Shown here: positions 50,778-58,871 of the stretch, piece by piece | How the letters are laid out: every line of letters starts with the position of its first letter | Position numbering within the stretch: position 1 is the stretch's first letter | Assembly (NCBI GenBank): GCA_035559995.1 | Contig: DATMAM010000055.1 | Span: 33,439-97,438, forward strand | Reading direction: 5' to 3' | DNA length: 64,000 bases | Origin: DATMAM01 sp035559995 | GTDB lineage: Bacteria > Desulfobacterota > Binatia > UBA9968 | Position numbers and translations under genes: made by a program | The notes under the pieces: generated by a model | Seen by the model: only the letters and a program-made list of their open reading frames with translations | Databases searched by the model: none | What the model was told of the DNA's origin: nothing

Positions 50778-51566
50778 TCAGCGTCGGATCGGACGACGCT
50801 CCGAGGTAGGCTCTTTCCTCCGATTTGGCCTGACAAAAGCCAAGACGTCGGCGCACTCCCAACCCCCCCGGCGCGTCTTGTCGTCCCAAAAATGCTTCCG
50901 CACATAGGCTTCGAACTCTTCTTTCGAAGGCAACCGCGAAAATGACGCCGCGCTGCGATCGCTTAACATGAACCGAGCAATGGTGAGTGTGTCTGCGAAC
51001 GAGGTCGTTGCGATTTTGGCGGGAACCGTCTTGAATTCGACGGTATATTGCGCCTGCTCGCGCAGGGCGGCGGCAATCGTAAAAAGGTCGAAGCGCGGAG
51101 CGCCAAACGCTTCCAGCATCCGGTTGCATTCGCTGTCCCGGTGCTTGAGCACAACGACGAGCGTTCCTTGGTCAGTGAGGTAAGAGCCGCAGCGCGCAGT
51201 CAGCTCGCCCCACTGATCATCCGGAATGTGGTAATAGACATGGCTGATCAGGCCGAAGTCTACCCGCTCCGGTAGCGTGGCTGTCTGGATGGAACCGTTG
51301 ATGACGACGGCTTTCGGCGCCGATTGCGCCAGCTCTGAGCGCAGAGCCGTACTCGGCTCCACCGCGTACACCGTGTCAAACCGCGCGCACAGCATGCGTG
51401 TATTGCGTCCCGCTCCGGCCCCCCAATCCACAGCCTTCGCCCCGCGTGGAAGACGACCCATGACGCGGCGGAGGGTTTCCTCGGTTTTCGCGCACTCCAG
51501 ATTGCGTACGAGAGTTCGAAAAGCCAGCGCGTACTCGGGTGATCCAACCTCAATCAGGTCCATCAT
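50778..51566 (-). CDS. Class I SAM-dependent methyltransferase
   Basis: 262 residues. Motif I VDWGAGAGRNTRML, the acidic end of strand 2 in YAVEPST, and a motif-IV-like region LISHVYYHIPDDQW, all of the Methyltransf_11/25 type. Substrate unknown. The tail is basic (RPNRRKEPTSERRPIRR). Two ATGs in tandem; GGAGCG lies upstream. It is 62 nt downstream of the NCS2 permease gene and may be co-transcribed with it. Confidence 0.8.
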   Translation of the reverse strand: MMDLIEVGSPEYALAFRTLVRNLECAKTEETLRRVMGRLPRGAKAVDWGAGAGRNTRMLCARFDTVYAVEPSTALRSELAQSAPKAVVINGSIQTATLPERVDFGLISHVYYHIPDDQWGELTARCGSYLTDQGTLVVVLKHRDSECNRMLEAFGAPRFDLFTIAAALREQAQYTVEFKTVPAKIATTSFADTLTIARFMLSDRSAASFSRLPSKEEFEAYVRKHFWDDKTRRGGWECADVLAFVRPNRRKEPTSERRPIRR

Positions 51567-51628
51567 TCAACGACGCTCCACCCGATGCTGTGGGATTGCT
51601 CGTGGGGCGCTCGGGTCCAGCCAAACCT

Positions 51629-53338
51629 TTAGTGGTCAAAATGAAGCTGGATGCGGCAGCGGCCGTTCGCGATATCGGATCTAACGCGATCCGCGTACTG
51701 TTGCACCAAAAATCCGGCAAGCTTGGCCATTCCTTGGTCATCCGCTAGAAGCTCCGCTCTCGACGGCCGGGCGCCGGGAAATTCCATGGGCTCGCCGCTA
51801 TAGCTGATATCGATGTCCAGATTGAACTCGTCGAAGCCGACCGCGATCTGAACCTTTCCCTGCGCGAATTGCGGCATGCTCAAAGACTCAAGTAACTCGT
51901 TGAGGGCGGCCGTCGCGTTGTAGATGACCTCCCGGCGCGCTCCCCAGACTGCACCCTGCCTTTCCATAAAGTTGAAGACCTCCTCGGACGAGCTCACCCC
52001 AGGCTCGAACTCGAACACCGCGCGCTTGGCGATGCCCATTCGCAACAGAAGGTTGAGCACGATCGCCGAGACGGTGGCCAGCGAAAGCGAGGAGCTAAAA
52101 ATCGGCTGGAGCGCGGGGTAAACCTCTCGATACGCTCCTGGAAGCATGTCGAGACTAAGGCCAAGGATAAGCGAGATCCCGATGACAAAGGTCTTACGCG
52201 CGTCGATCAAACGAGACAACATGATCTGAATTCCGGCCAGGATCATAAAGCTGACCGAGAAAAATAACAGCGCTCCCATGACCGGAGTAGGCATGATGAC
52301 ATAGAATTCGGCGAGTTTCGGGAAAAAGGCTAGAAAGATCATGATTCCCCCGCAGGCAAACGCAATCCGTCTACTTGCGGCCCCCGTGCCGATCGAAAGA
52401 CCGACGTTGCTGGAGGATGTCGACTGACCCATCGTACCCAAGCCTCCAGACAGGATGACTCCACAGGCGTCGGCGAGAATGCCGCCACCGATGGAACGCA
52501 TGTCGGGGCGCTTCCATTCGGCATCGTTGATTTTCTGACACGTCGTCAGATCACCCACCGCCTTAAGCGACGAAGCCACCGCAGCGACCACAAACGGAAC
52601 CAGCAACGCCCCATCGAACGACCAACCTTGATGCGTTAGCGTGGGCATAGAGAAAAATGGCGCTTGGACAACTCGCCTCAGGTGCTCGGCAGTCAAAATG
52701 CCCGCGAAATAAGAGGACGCATAGCCAATCCCCGTGCCGATCAAGACGCAATAAAGGCGTAGCTTCGCCTGACCCCATACGCTGAGAGCCACCATCGATG
52801 CTAGCGTTACCGACGCGACTACAACCGAGGAAGATTGTATCGATGGGTTTGGTCCTTCAAACCCGAGAAACTTGGAGACCGAAAGCGGCACCAGCTCAAG
52901 CGCAACCATGGCGACGACCGTCCCCGTCACTTCCGCGGGGAAGATCGGCCGGAGCCAGCGCATCGCGCGCGACAGCAGCGCCCCGAAAAAACCGCCGACC
53001 ATTGTCATCCCGGCTACCATCGAGAGACCGCCGCTCTTCACCGCTAGTAACGAAGCCGAGAGATAGGCGGGCCCTATCAGTTGCGGGCAAAGATAACCAG
53101 AACCGACAGGGCCCAGGCGGAGGCCCTGCAAGATCGTCGCCACACCCATCGAGATCATGGAAACCTTGATCAAGCGCTCTGCGTCCTCGGCGCTTCCTCC
53201 CCCCTCGCGCACCAGCACGAGGATGAGGACAAAACTGATCGTCAAGACGAAAATATGTTGGAAGCCCAGAAGCAATGTTGCGCCCAGCGGCGGCGCCTCA
53301 TCGACTCCGTAGATCAGGTTGGCTGGTTTCTTAGCCAT
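51629..53338 (-). CDS. NCS2-family (xanthine/uracil-type) permease with ATPase-like tail
   Basis: 569 residues. Residues 1 to about 440 form a nucleobase-ascorbate transporter with about 12-14 TM helices (LLLGFQHIFVLTISFVLIL, GPVGSGYLCPQLIGPAYLSA and GGLGTMGQSTSSSNVGL, where purine carriers usually have an acidic-containing motif). The last 127 residues are soluble: FNFMERQGAVWGARREVIYN, ATAALNELLESL, QIAVGFDEFNLDIDISYSG, resembling the N-box region and strands of a GHKL ATPase. Normal family members are about 430-460 residues. The tail suggests regulation, perhaps by the nearby STAS/PP2C proteins. Confidence 0.8.
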   Translation of the reverse strand: MAKKPANLIYGVDEAPPLGATLLLGFQHIFVLTISFVLILVLVREGGGSAEDAERLIKVSMISMGVATILQGLRLGPVGSGYLCPQLIGPAYLSASLLAVKSGGLSMVAGMTMVGGFFGALLSRAMRWLRPIFPAEVTGTVVAMVALELVPLSVSKFLGFEGPNPSIQSSSVVVASVTLASMVALSVWGQAKLRLYCVLIGTGIGYASSYFAGILTAEHLRRVVQAPFFSMPTLTHQGWSFDGALLVPFVVAAVASSLKAVGDLTTCQKINDAEWKRPDMRSIGGGILADACGVILSGGLGTMGQSTSSSNVGLSIGTGAASRRIAFACGGIMIFLAFFPKLAEFYVIMPTPVMGALLFFSVSFMILAGIQIMLSRLIDARKTFVIGISLILGLSLDMLPGAYREVYPALQPIFSSSLSLATVSAIVLNLLLRMGIAKRAVFEFEPGVSSSEEVFNFMERQGAVWGARREVIYNATAALNELLESLSMPQFAQGKVQIAVGFDEFNLDIDISYSGEPMEFPGARPSRAELLADDQGMAKLAGFLVQQYADRVRSDIANGRCRIQLHFDH

Positions 53339-53442
53339 GCGTCGTCAAGACCGTTAGAATGAATTTCGCGGCTTTTGGGGCAACGTCCTCCATGACCAGT
53401 GGCGGCGAAAATCACCCGCGATAAAACACCAGCCCTCGGCGA

Positions 53443-53468
53443 ATTGCAACTCTGGCGCGCGTTGCAAT
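53443..53468. promoter_or_regulatory. Inverted repeat overlapping the QueT-type promoter
   Basis: ATTGCAAC-N10-GTTGCAAT, an 8-bp perfect inverted repeat whose right arm covers the -35 box of the candidate promoter. It could be a repressor site. Confidence 0.4.
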
Positions 53469-53491
53469 CGATGGCGCGCGGTCTCTATAAT
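53462..53491 (+). promoter_or_regulatory. Candidate sigma-70 promoter for the queuosine-precursor transporter
   Basis: TTGCAA (53462-53467), 18 nt, then a perfect TATAAT (53486-53491). It is 68 nt before the chosen ATG. No preQ1 riboswitch could be recognised in the leader. Confidence 0.45.
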
Positions 53492-53558
53492 CGGCGGCTT
53501 TCCTCGGACGAAAAGGCACGTCTCCGAGGCTCGGCTCAGAAAAAGATTGGCGGCGAAG

Positions 53559-54251
53559 ATGGCAAACCCTCCGGAGAGAAAAATCTTTAAATATTACGAC
53601 CTCATCATGGCGGTGTTCGTGACCGTTCTTCTCTGCTCAAACCTCATCGGACCCGGCAAGGTCTGGCACTTCGGTCCTATTCAGTTAGGCGCCGGGATTT
53701 TGTTCTTCCCGATGAGCTATCTTTTCGGCGATATCCTAACGGAGGTCTACGGCTACGCGCGCAGCCGCAGGGTCGTGTGGGCCGGATTCAGCGCTCTCGT
53801 TTTTGCTTCGTTCATGTCATGGGTAGTCCTCAGCTTGCCGCCCGCGCCTGGTTGGGATCATCAAGCGGCCTATGAAACCGTTTTCGCCACGACCCCGAGG
53901 ATCGCCCTGGCGTCGATGATCGCCTATTTTGCGGGCGAATTCTCCAACTCCTACGTCTTGGCCAAAATGAAAGTCGCGACTCGCGGCCGCTGGCTTTGGA
54001 CCAGAACAATCGGCTCCACGATCGTCGGCGAAGCCGTGGACTCGGTAATCTTTTACCCGCTGGCTTTTTACGGCGTGCTGACCGGCGACATGCTCATTTC
54101 CGTCCTCATAGACAACTACGTCGCCAAAGTTCTCTGGGAAGTCGTGGCGACTCCAGCGACCTACCGCATCGTCGCCTACCTGAAGCGGGTCGAGCAGGAG
54201 GACTACTACGACGTAAACACAAACTTCACGCCGTTCTCCCTTCAGGCTTAA
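53559..54251 (+). CDS. Queuosine precursor transporter (YhhQ/VUT family)
   Basis: 230 residues, about six TM helices. Family hallmarks: YDLIMAVFVTVLLCSNLIG, the FFPMSYLFGDILTEVYGY segment with the conserved Asp and Glu, and GEAVDSVIFYPLAFYGVL. It imports queuosine precursors such as preQ0/preQ1 for tRNA modification. The ATG at 53559 was chosen; an upstream TTG at 53547 is possible. The C-terminal DYYDVNTNFTPF tail is also typical. Confidence 0.88.
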   Translation: MANPPERKIFKYYDLIMAVFVTVLLCSNLIGPGKVWHFGPIQLGAGILFFPMSYLFGDILTEVYGYARSRRVVWAGFSALVFASFMSWVVLSLPPAPGWDHQAAYETVFATTPRIALASMIAYFAGEFSNSYVLAKMKVATRGRWLWTRTIGSTIVGEAVDSVIFYPLAFYGVLTGDMLISVLIDNYVAKVLWEVVATPATYRIVAYLKRVEQEDYYDVNTNFTPFSLQA

Positions 54252-54278
54252 GGCTGTGCACAGCGTCAATACGGGTAA

Positions 54279-54522
54279 TTTATCCCGGATTCCGCAGTTG
54301 CGGTCGACGGGAAGCGCGAGGCGCAACCCTTCCCTAGCGAAGTCGATGGGTTTCTGCCTCTGAGCATGCGTCGACTAGCGATGCTTCGAGGGACAGTCAA
54401 GCCTCATAGCAACGAAGTGCGAAAGAGCAAAATGACTTTGAAATTGCAGAGTCGGACGCCTTCGCTTCCAGCTTGCGCCTCGCTCACTGGTCCCGAGGGT
54501 TAATTGCGGAATCCGGGTTTAT
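54279..54522. mobile_element. MITE-like element with 13-bp terminal inverted repeats and 5-bp target duplication
   Basis: CCCGGATTCCGCA (54284-54296) and TGCGGAATCCGGG (54505-54517) are exact inverses; the next bases also match after one mismatch. Both ends are bordered by TTTAT (54279-54283 and 54518-54522), a direct repeat of the kind left by transposition. The 234-bp body has no gene. The right TTTAT includes the SDR stop codon. The transposase family is not evident from the ends alone. Confidence 0.75.
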
Positions 54523-55292
54523 TCGGGAGTGGTGTACGCCGCCGTGATCCCGCCATCGACCACCAGCGCCGCGCCGGTCATAAATGAGGAATCGTCGGAA
54601 GCGAGAAACAATGCGGCTTTGGCAATCTCGTGCGCCTCGGCAAAGCGGCCGATCGGGACATGAACCAACCGCCGCTGCATCTTTTCGCGCGTATTTAGAT
54701 ACTTCATCAGAAGTTCGGTGCGCACCGGTCCGGGGCAGAGCGCGTTCACGCGGACATTCTCGCGCGCGTGAATCACCGCGAGTTCGCGCGTCATCGATAG
54801 AACGCCCCCCTTGCTCGCCGTGTAGGCGAGCTGGGGCGTGGCGGCGCCTATTAGCGCCACGAACGAAGCCATGTTGATGACCGAGCCGCCCCCCGCGCGG
54901 CGCAGCGCCGGGATGCCGTATTTGCAACCCAGAAAGACTCCCTTGAGGTTCGTGTTCATCGTAAGATCCCAGACATCTTCATCTGTCGTAATCGCGTCGT
55001 CGTCCCGGCCATGGGAAATACCGGCATTGTTGAAGAGGATGTCGAGTCTCCCGAACGTCTCCTCGGCGGCGCGGACCATCCCGGCGGCATCGGCTGCTTT
55101 CGCCACATCGGCATGGACATACACGGCCTGACCGCCCGCGGCTCGAAGCTCGGCTACCGCTTTGCCGCCGGCCTCGTCATCAACGTCGGCGATGACGACA
55201 TGCGCGCCCTCGCGCGAAAAGAGCAGCGCCGACTCGCGTCCGATTCCCGACGCGGCGCCCGTGATAAGCGCCACTTTGTCCTTTAGTCGCAT
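54519..55292 (-). CDS. Short-chain dehydrogenase/reductase
   Basis: 257 residues of the classical SDR family. Cofactor motif TGAASGIG at residues 10-17; Asp in ADVDDEAGG suggests NAD preference; NNAG at about 85; catalytic Ser in MASFVAL and Tyr/Lys in YTASK. Start at the ATG behind AGAGGAG (the frame is open to 55346). Its stop codon falls in the target duplication of the MITE-like element, so the last bases may have been rebuilt by the insertion. It follows the glutamine-synthetase-family gene by 63 nt. Confidence 0.88.
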   Translation of the reverse strand: MRLKDKVALITGAASGIGRESALLFSREGAHVVIADVDDEAGGKAVAELRAAGGQAVYVHADVAKAADAAGMVRAAEETFGRLDILFNNAGISHGRDDDAITTDEDVWDLTMNTNLKGVFLGCKYGIPALRRAGGGSVINMASFVALIGAATPQLAYTASKGGVLSMTRELAVIHARENVRVNALCPGPVRTELLMKYLNTREKMQRRLVHVPIGRFAEAHEIAKAALFLASDDSSFMTGAALVVDGGITAAYTTPE

Positions 55293-55355
55293 AACTCCTC
55301 TTATTGGTGCGATGGGAGCTTGGCGCTCCAGTTCCGTTTCGGGCAAGTAGCTAAA

Positions 55356-56744
55356 TCAGGCGCGCTCGAAAAACCGCGCTCGCTCCCAACAGGTGACAAC
55401 CTCGTCGAATTTGTGCTGCTCAGTTCTGAGAAAGTGCAGGTAGTGCTCGACCACAGCCGCGCCGAAGGCCGCGCGCGCAAGCTCGCTCCGCTCGAGTTCT
55501 TCGATCGCTTCCCGCAAGGTGGTCGGCACCCGCGGAAGAGTCTCGCCCGCATAGATATCTCCCTGGAACATCTCCGGCGGCTCGATCTTATGCTCTATGC
55601 CGCGCAAACCGGCCGCGATCGTCGCCGCGTAGGCGATGTAGGGATTCGCGTCGGCACCGGGGATGCGGCACTCGATCCTGAGAGAATCATCGTGACCGAC
55701 AACGCGGAAGCCGGCGGTGCGATTGTCATAGCCCCAGGCGATGCGCGTCGGCGCCCAAGTCCGTGACTTGTACCGCTTGTAGGAGGCGACGTAGGGGGCA
55801 TAGCAGGCGCCAAACTCGCGCGCGTGCTTCATCCATCCGCCCAGAAACCAACGAAACACGTCGCTCGCCGTAATCCGGCCGACCGGCCGATCACCGGGAA
55901 AGAGATTGCGCTCTCCTGCCGCATCCCACAAGCTCACGTGAAGATGCGCGCTCGACCCGGTATGCTTCTCGTCCCATTTGGCCATGAAGGTTACCGCCTT
56001 GTTTTGCGCGTAGGCGATCTCTTTTGCGGCGTGCTTGTAAATAACGTGGCGGTCCGCCTGTGTCAGGACGTCGCTATATCGCAGGTTAATCTCCTGCTGC
56101 CCGAGCCCTGCCTCTCCTTTACTGGACTCGATCGGGACGCCGCTTTTGTCCAAGTTGCGTCGGATGGCCCCGATCAACTCCTCCTCTTTGGTGCCTTGAA
56201 AGATGTGATAGTCCTCGTTGTACGCGCCTATGGGCTCGAGATCGTGATAGCCCTTGGCTTTGGCGCTCGCGAAGCTCTGGTCAAACACATACAGCTCCAC
56301 TTCGGAGCCGGCCCCGACTTCGAAGCCTGCGGCGCGCGCCCGCTCGACTTGCCGCTGGAGGATGCGCCGCGGCGATACCTCGACCGGTTGTCCGGCTTGG
56401 TCGAAAAGATCGCATAACACCAGCGCCGTCTTGGGTAGCCACGCGGCCCAGCGCAGGGTGGCAAGATCGGGAACGCAGTGAAAGTCACCGTACCCGCTTT
56501 CCCAGCTCGTGTATTGGTAGCCCGCGATAACGTCCATCTCCATGTCGCAGGCGAGCAGATAGTCGCAAGCGTGCATGCCTTCGTGGGCTACATGATCGAC
56601 GAAGAAGCGACCGGTGACGCGCTTGCCCATCAATCGGCCATACATGTCGGGAAATACCGTGAGCACCGTCTCGATCTCGCCGCGCTCGACCGCCTCGGTT
56701 AGCTCGGCGCGACTCAGCATGCCGGCGCTGGGATCACGCTTCAT
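55356..56744 (-). CDS. Glutamine-synthetase-family protein (PuuA/gamma-glutamylamide-type)
   Basis: 462 residues. ATP-grasp GS fold: GSEVELYVFD (metal Glu), GEAGLGQQEINLRYSD, the HTGSSAHLHVSLWD loop, NRTAGFRVVG and RIECRIPGADANPYIAYAA. The region between these differs from true GlnA and it is not associated with nitrogen genes; such proteins commonly ligate glutamate to amines (PuuA) or make other gamma-glutamyl amides. Paired with an SDR downstream this looks catabolic. AGGAGC before the ATG. Confidence 0.82.
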   Translation of the reverse strand: MKRDPSAGMLSRAELTEAVERGEIETVLTVFPDMYGRLMGKRVTGRFFVDHVAHEGMHACDYLLACDMEMDVIAGYQYTSWESGYGDFHCVPDLATLRWAAWLPKTALVLCDLFDQAGQPVEVSPRRILQRQVERARAAGFEVGAGSEVELYVFDQSFASAKAKGYHDLEPIGAYNEDYHIFQGTKEEELIGAIRRNLDKSGVPIESSKGEAGLGQQEINLRYSDVLTQADRHVIYKHAAKEIAYAQNKAVTFMAKWDEKHTGSSAHLHVSLWDAAGERNLFPGDRPVGRITASDVFRWFLGGWMKHAREFGACYAPYVASYKRYKSRTWAPTRIAWGYDNRTAGFRVVGHDDSLRIECRIPGADANPYIAYAATIAAGLRGIEHKIEPPEMFQGDIYAGETLPRVPTTLREAIEELERSELARAAFGAAVVEHYLHFLRTEQHKFDEVVTCWERARFFERA

Positions 56745-56876
56745 GAGAAGCTCCTGTCACGAGGGGAACGACCCCGCCTCGAACCGCCAGGGACAGACGA
56801 GGCAGCGTGCAATCTTATTAAGCCAAACGAGGAAATTTTTCCATACCTCTAGCTTCGGTTCCATCGGCATTCCGAT

Positions 56877-56904
56877 TTGACAACATGTTGATGGCTATCA
56901 TAAA
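56877..56904 (+). promoter_or_regulatory. Candidate promoter with CAACATGTTG palindrome
   Basis: TTGACA at 56877-56882 is followed after 16 nt by CATAAA. A 10-bp perfect palindrome, CAACATGTTG, overlaps the end of the -35 box (56881-56890). It points to the binding-protein gene at 56999. Confidence 0.35.
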
Positions 56905-56998
56905 AGGCGTTCGAAGAGGAACGTTTCCGGGACGCCACGCGAACCTCACGTCCTTTTTTGACCGAAGACGGAGCTCAAATTTAACAATGGGAGACGGC

Positions 56999-57152
56999 AT
57001 GAGGAAACAAGTACCTGTTTTAGTTCTTGTCGTTATGGCGGCTGCCATAATCGTGTCCACGGACGCGTGCAAGCCTAAGCCGGGAGCCTCAGCCGCCAGC
57101 CAATCGCCGCATAGCCGTTGTCCGGTTCACCGAACATCACATCGTTTCGACC
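56999..57152 (+). pseudogene. Detached N-terminus (lipoprotein signal) of the following binding protein
   Basis: ATG with GGGAGA upstream encodes MRKQVPVLVLVVMAAAI..., a hydrophobic leader ending in a lipobox-like STDAC, in a different frame from the mature domain. Downstream of about 57065 the reading must shift by +1 to continue as RRIAVVRFTEHHIVSTMLAL, the normal first strand of the ABC_sub_bind fold. A real frameshift and an assembly error are both possible. Confidence 0.65.
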
Positions 57153-58016
57153 ATGCTGGCTCTTATGACAGAAACTCTGGCGGCGAAAGGTTTTGTACAG
57201 GGGAAGAACCTGGAAGTGAAATTCTTCGACGCCCAAAACGACATGATCAACCTGAACGCCATAGCCGCTGACGTGGTGAACCAGGGTTATGATCTGATCG
57301 TGACTCCGACCTTTCCCAGTTTCCAAGCGGTCGCTGCGGCGAATCGCGCCGGCAAAGCGACGCAAGTTTTCGCAGTGGTTGCCGACCCGCACACGGCGGG
57401 CGTCGGCATCAAACCCAACGATCCTATGGGACATCCCGCTTATCTCGTGGGAGTTCCGATTCCGATTCCCGCCCGCGAGGCCCTGCGCCTGGCGCGCCGG
57501 CTCTCGCCAAAATTGCAGAAGGTCGGCGCCCCTTTCAATCCTGCCGAGCCGAATTCACAGATCTGGACGAAGGCGGCGCGGGAAACCAGCCAGTCCGCAA
57601 AGTTCCAGTTATTGGAAGCGTCAGTTAATCATTCTTCCGATGTAGCCGAGGCGGTGCAGTCGCTGGTAAGCCGCGGCGCCGAAGCAATTCTCGTGTGCGC
57701 CGACTCCACGGTCCTCGGCGCAGTGCCCGCTGTCATGAAAGTCGCCGCGGGAGCGAATATTCCCGTTTTCTCTTGCATGTCGAACGTGACGAATTTCGGC
57801 TCCATCTTCGACGTGGGAGTCGATATGATCGTCCATGGACGCGAAGTAGGCGAACTGGTGGCGCAGATTCTTTCCGGCACAAGCCCGGCGAAAATCCCTC
57901 TCCGATCTACAACTGCGAAGCGGTTCATCGTAAACGAAGAAGTCTTCCGTCGTTTTCAGGATCGGTGGGTGCTGCCTCAAGAAGTGAGCGATCTGGCGGA
58001 GATCATAGAAAAATGA
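57153..58016 (+). CDS. ABC-transporter substrate-binding protein (ABC_sub_bind/TrpX family), frameshifted at 5' end
   Basis: 287 codons in frame, lacking the signal peptide and first strand, which lie just upstream in another frame. The fold is the ABC_sub_bind type: MTETLAAKGFVQGKNLEVKF, NDMINLNAIAADVVNQGYDL, PLRSTTAKRFIVN. Members deliver aromatic amino acids or purine-like ligands to TrpYZ-type transporters. It is convergent with the ABC locus at 58-63 kb and related to its binding protein at 58872. If the frameshift is real the product would not be exported. Confidence 0.72.
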   Translation: MLALMTETLAAKGFVQGKNLEVKFFDAQNDMINLNAIAADVVNQGYDLIVTPTFPSFQAVAAANRAGKATQVFAVVADPHTAGVGIKPNDPMGHPAYLVGVPIPIPAREALRLARRLSPKLQKVGAPFNPAEPNSQIWTKAARETSQSAKFQLLEASVNHSSDVAEAVQSLVSRGAEAILVCADSTVLGAVPAVMKVAAGANIPVFSCMSNVTNFGSIFDVGVDMIVHGREVGELVAQILSGTSPAKIPLRSTTAKRFIVNEEVFRRFQDRWVLPQEVSDLAEIIEK

Positions 58017-58025
58017 CAAGCCTGA

Positions 58026-58829
58026 TCACTGGGTCGGTGGAACACGCACGCCACGGATGCCGGCGGCCTCGATGGCGCGCGCAACGTCTCCCGATGCTTT
58101 TGCCCGTTTCACGAACGCGCTGACATACGCGAGCGCGGCCTCGCGCCCTTTCGGCAACGCAAATGCGATTTCGATACTCGCAAAGCCATCGTCAAGGACG
58201 CGAGCACCCGGCAACCGGTCGACGAGTCCGAGCAACAGGAAGCGGTTCTGTGCGTAGGCTTGCGCCTTCCCCTGCCGGATCAACTCGAATGCCGCCGGTT
58301 CGTTTTCTGCCGGCGTCAGGGTGGCTTGCTTGAGCGAGCGTTCGAGGATAAGGCCGGTTGCCGCGCCACGGGCAACCGCAATTCGATTACCCGGTTGGTC
58401 GGCATCGGGGACTCTGCGGATCGGAGAGCCGGGTGGCACCAGGTATGTGAGATCGACGACGAGGTGCGAGGGCGCATAGTCGAGGACAGCGCGGCGCGAA
58501 GGATCGACAGCGACGACCGCGACATCCCAGACGCCGAATTTCGCGTCTTCCACGAGCTTTGCGATCGCCGTGTACTCGATTGGCGCAAGCGGAACGCCAG
58601 CATTCGCGGCCAGCGCCCTGCCGAGAATGACCGACGGCCCGGTGATCTCGCCGGTCGTGCTGTTCTTGCTCGCAACGACTGGATTCGCGGTGAAAAGAGC
58701 TACACGGAGTTTTCCCGTGGGTGCGAGATCCGCGGTCATGGCTGGGGTCTGTCTCAGGGTGGTGCTGTTACAGTTAATGACCACGAAAGAGGCGAAGACG
58801 AAACCAAGCACCAACCCGATCTTGATCAT
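58026..58829 (-). CDS. Extracellular solute-binding protein, family 3
   Basis: 267 residues. A lipoprotein-like leader (GLVLGFVFASFVVINC) precedes a type-3 binding domain: TGKLRVALFTANPVVAS, GEITGPSVILGRALAA, VWDVAVVAVDPSRRAVLDYA. The family binds polar amino acids, ectoine or dicarboxylates. It is the last gene of the minus-strand ABC locus, 42 nt from the ABC_sub_bind protein; possessing receptors of two unrelated families for one permease is unusual. GGGGGAG before the ATG. Confidence 0.8.
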   Translation of the reverse strand: MIKIGLVLGFVFASFVVINCNSTTLRQTPAMTADLAPTGKLRVALFTANPVVASKNSTTGEITGPSVILGRALAANAGVPLAPIEYTAIAKLVEDAKFGVWDVAVVAVDPSRRAVLDYAPSHLVVDLTYLVPPGSPIRRVPDADQPGNRIAVARGAATGLILERSLKQATLTPAENEPAAFELIRQGKAQAYAQNRFLLLGLVDRLPGARVLDDGFASIEIAFALPKGREAALAYVSAFVKRAKASGDVARAIEAAGIRGVRVPPTQ

Positions 58830-58871
58830 AAGCTCCCCCTTCCGTCTTGAGCCGCCGTAAGAAACTCCTTG

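Noticed and set aside
53492..53558. preQ1 riboswitch in front of the queuosine-precursor transporter
   Set aside because: The leader lacks the A-rich tail and CUA/CCUC core of preQ1-I and no preQ1-II-like fold is visible.
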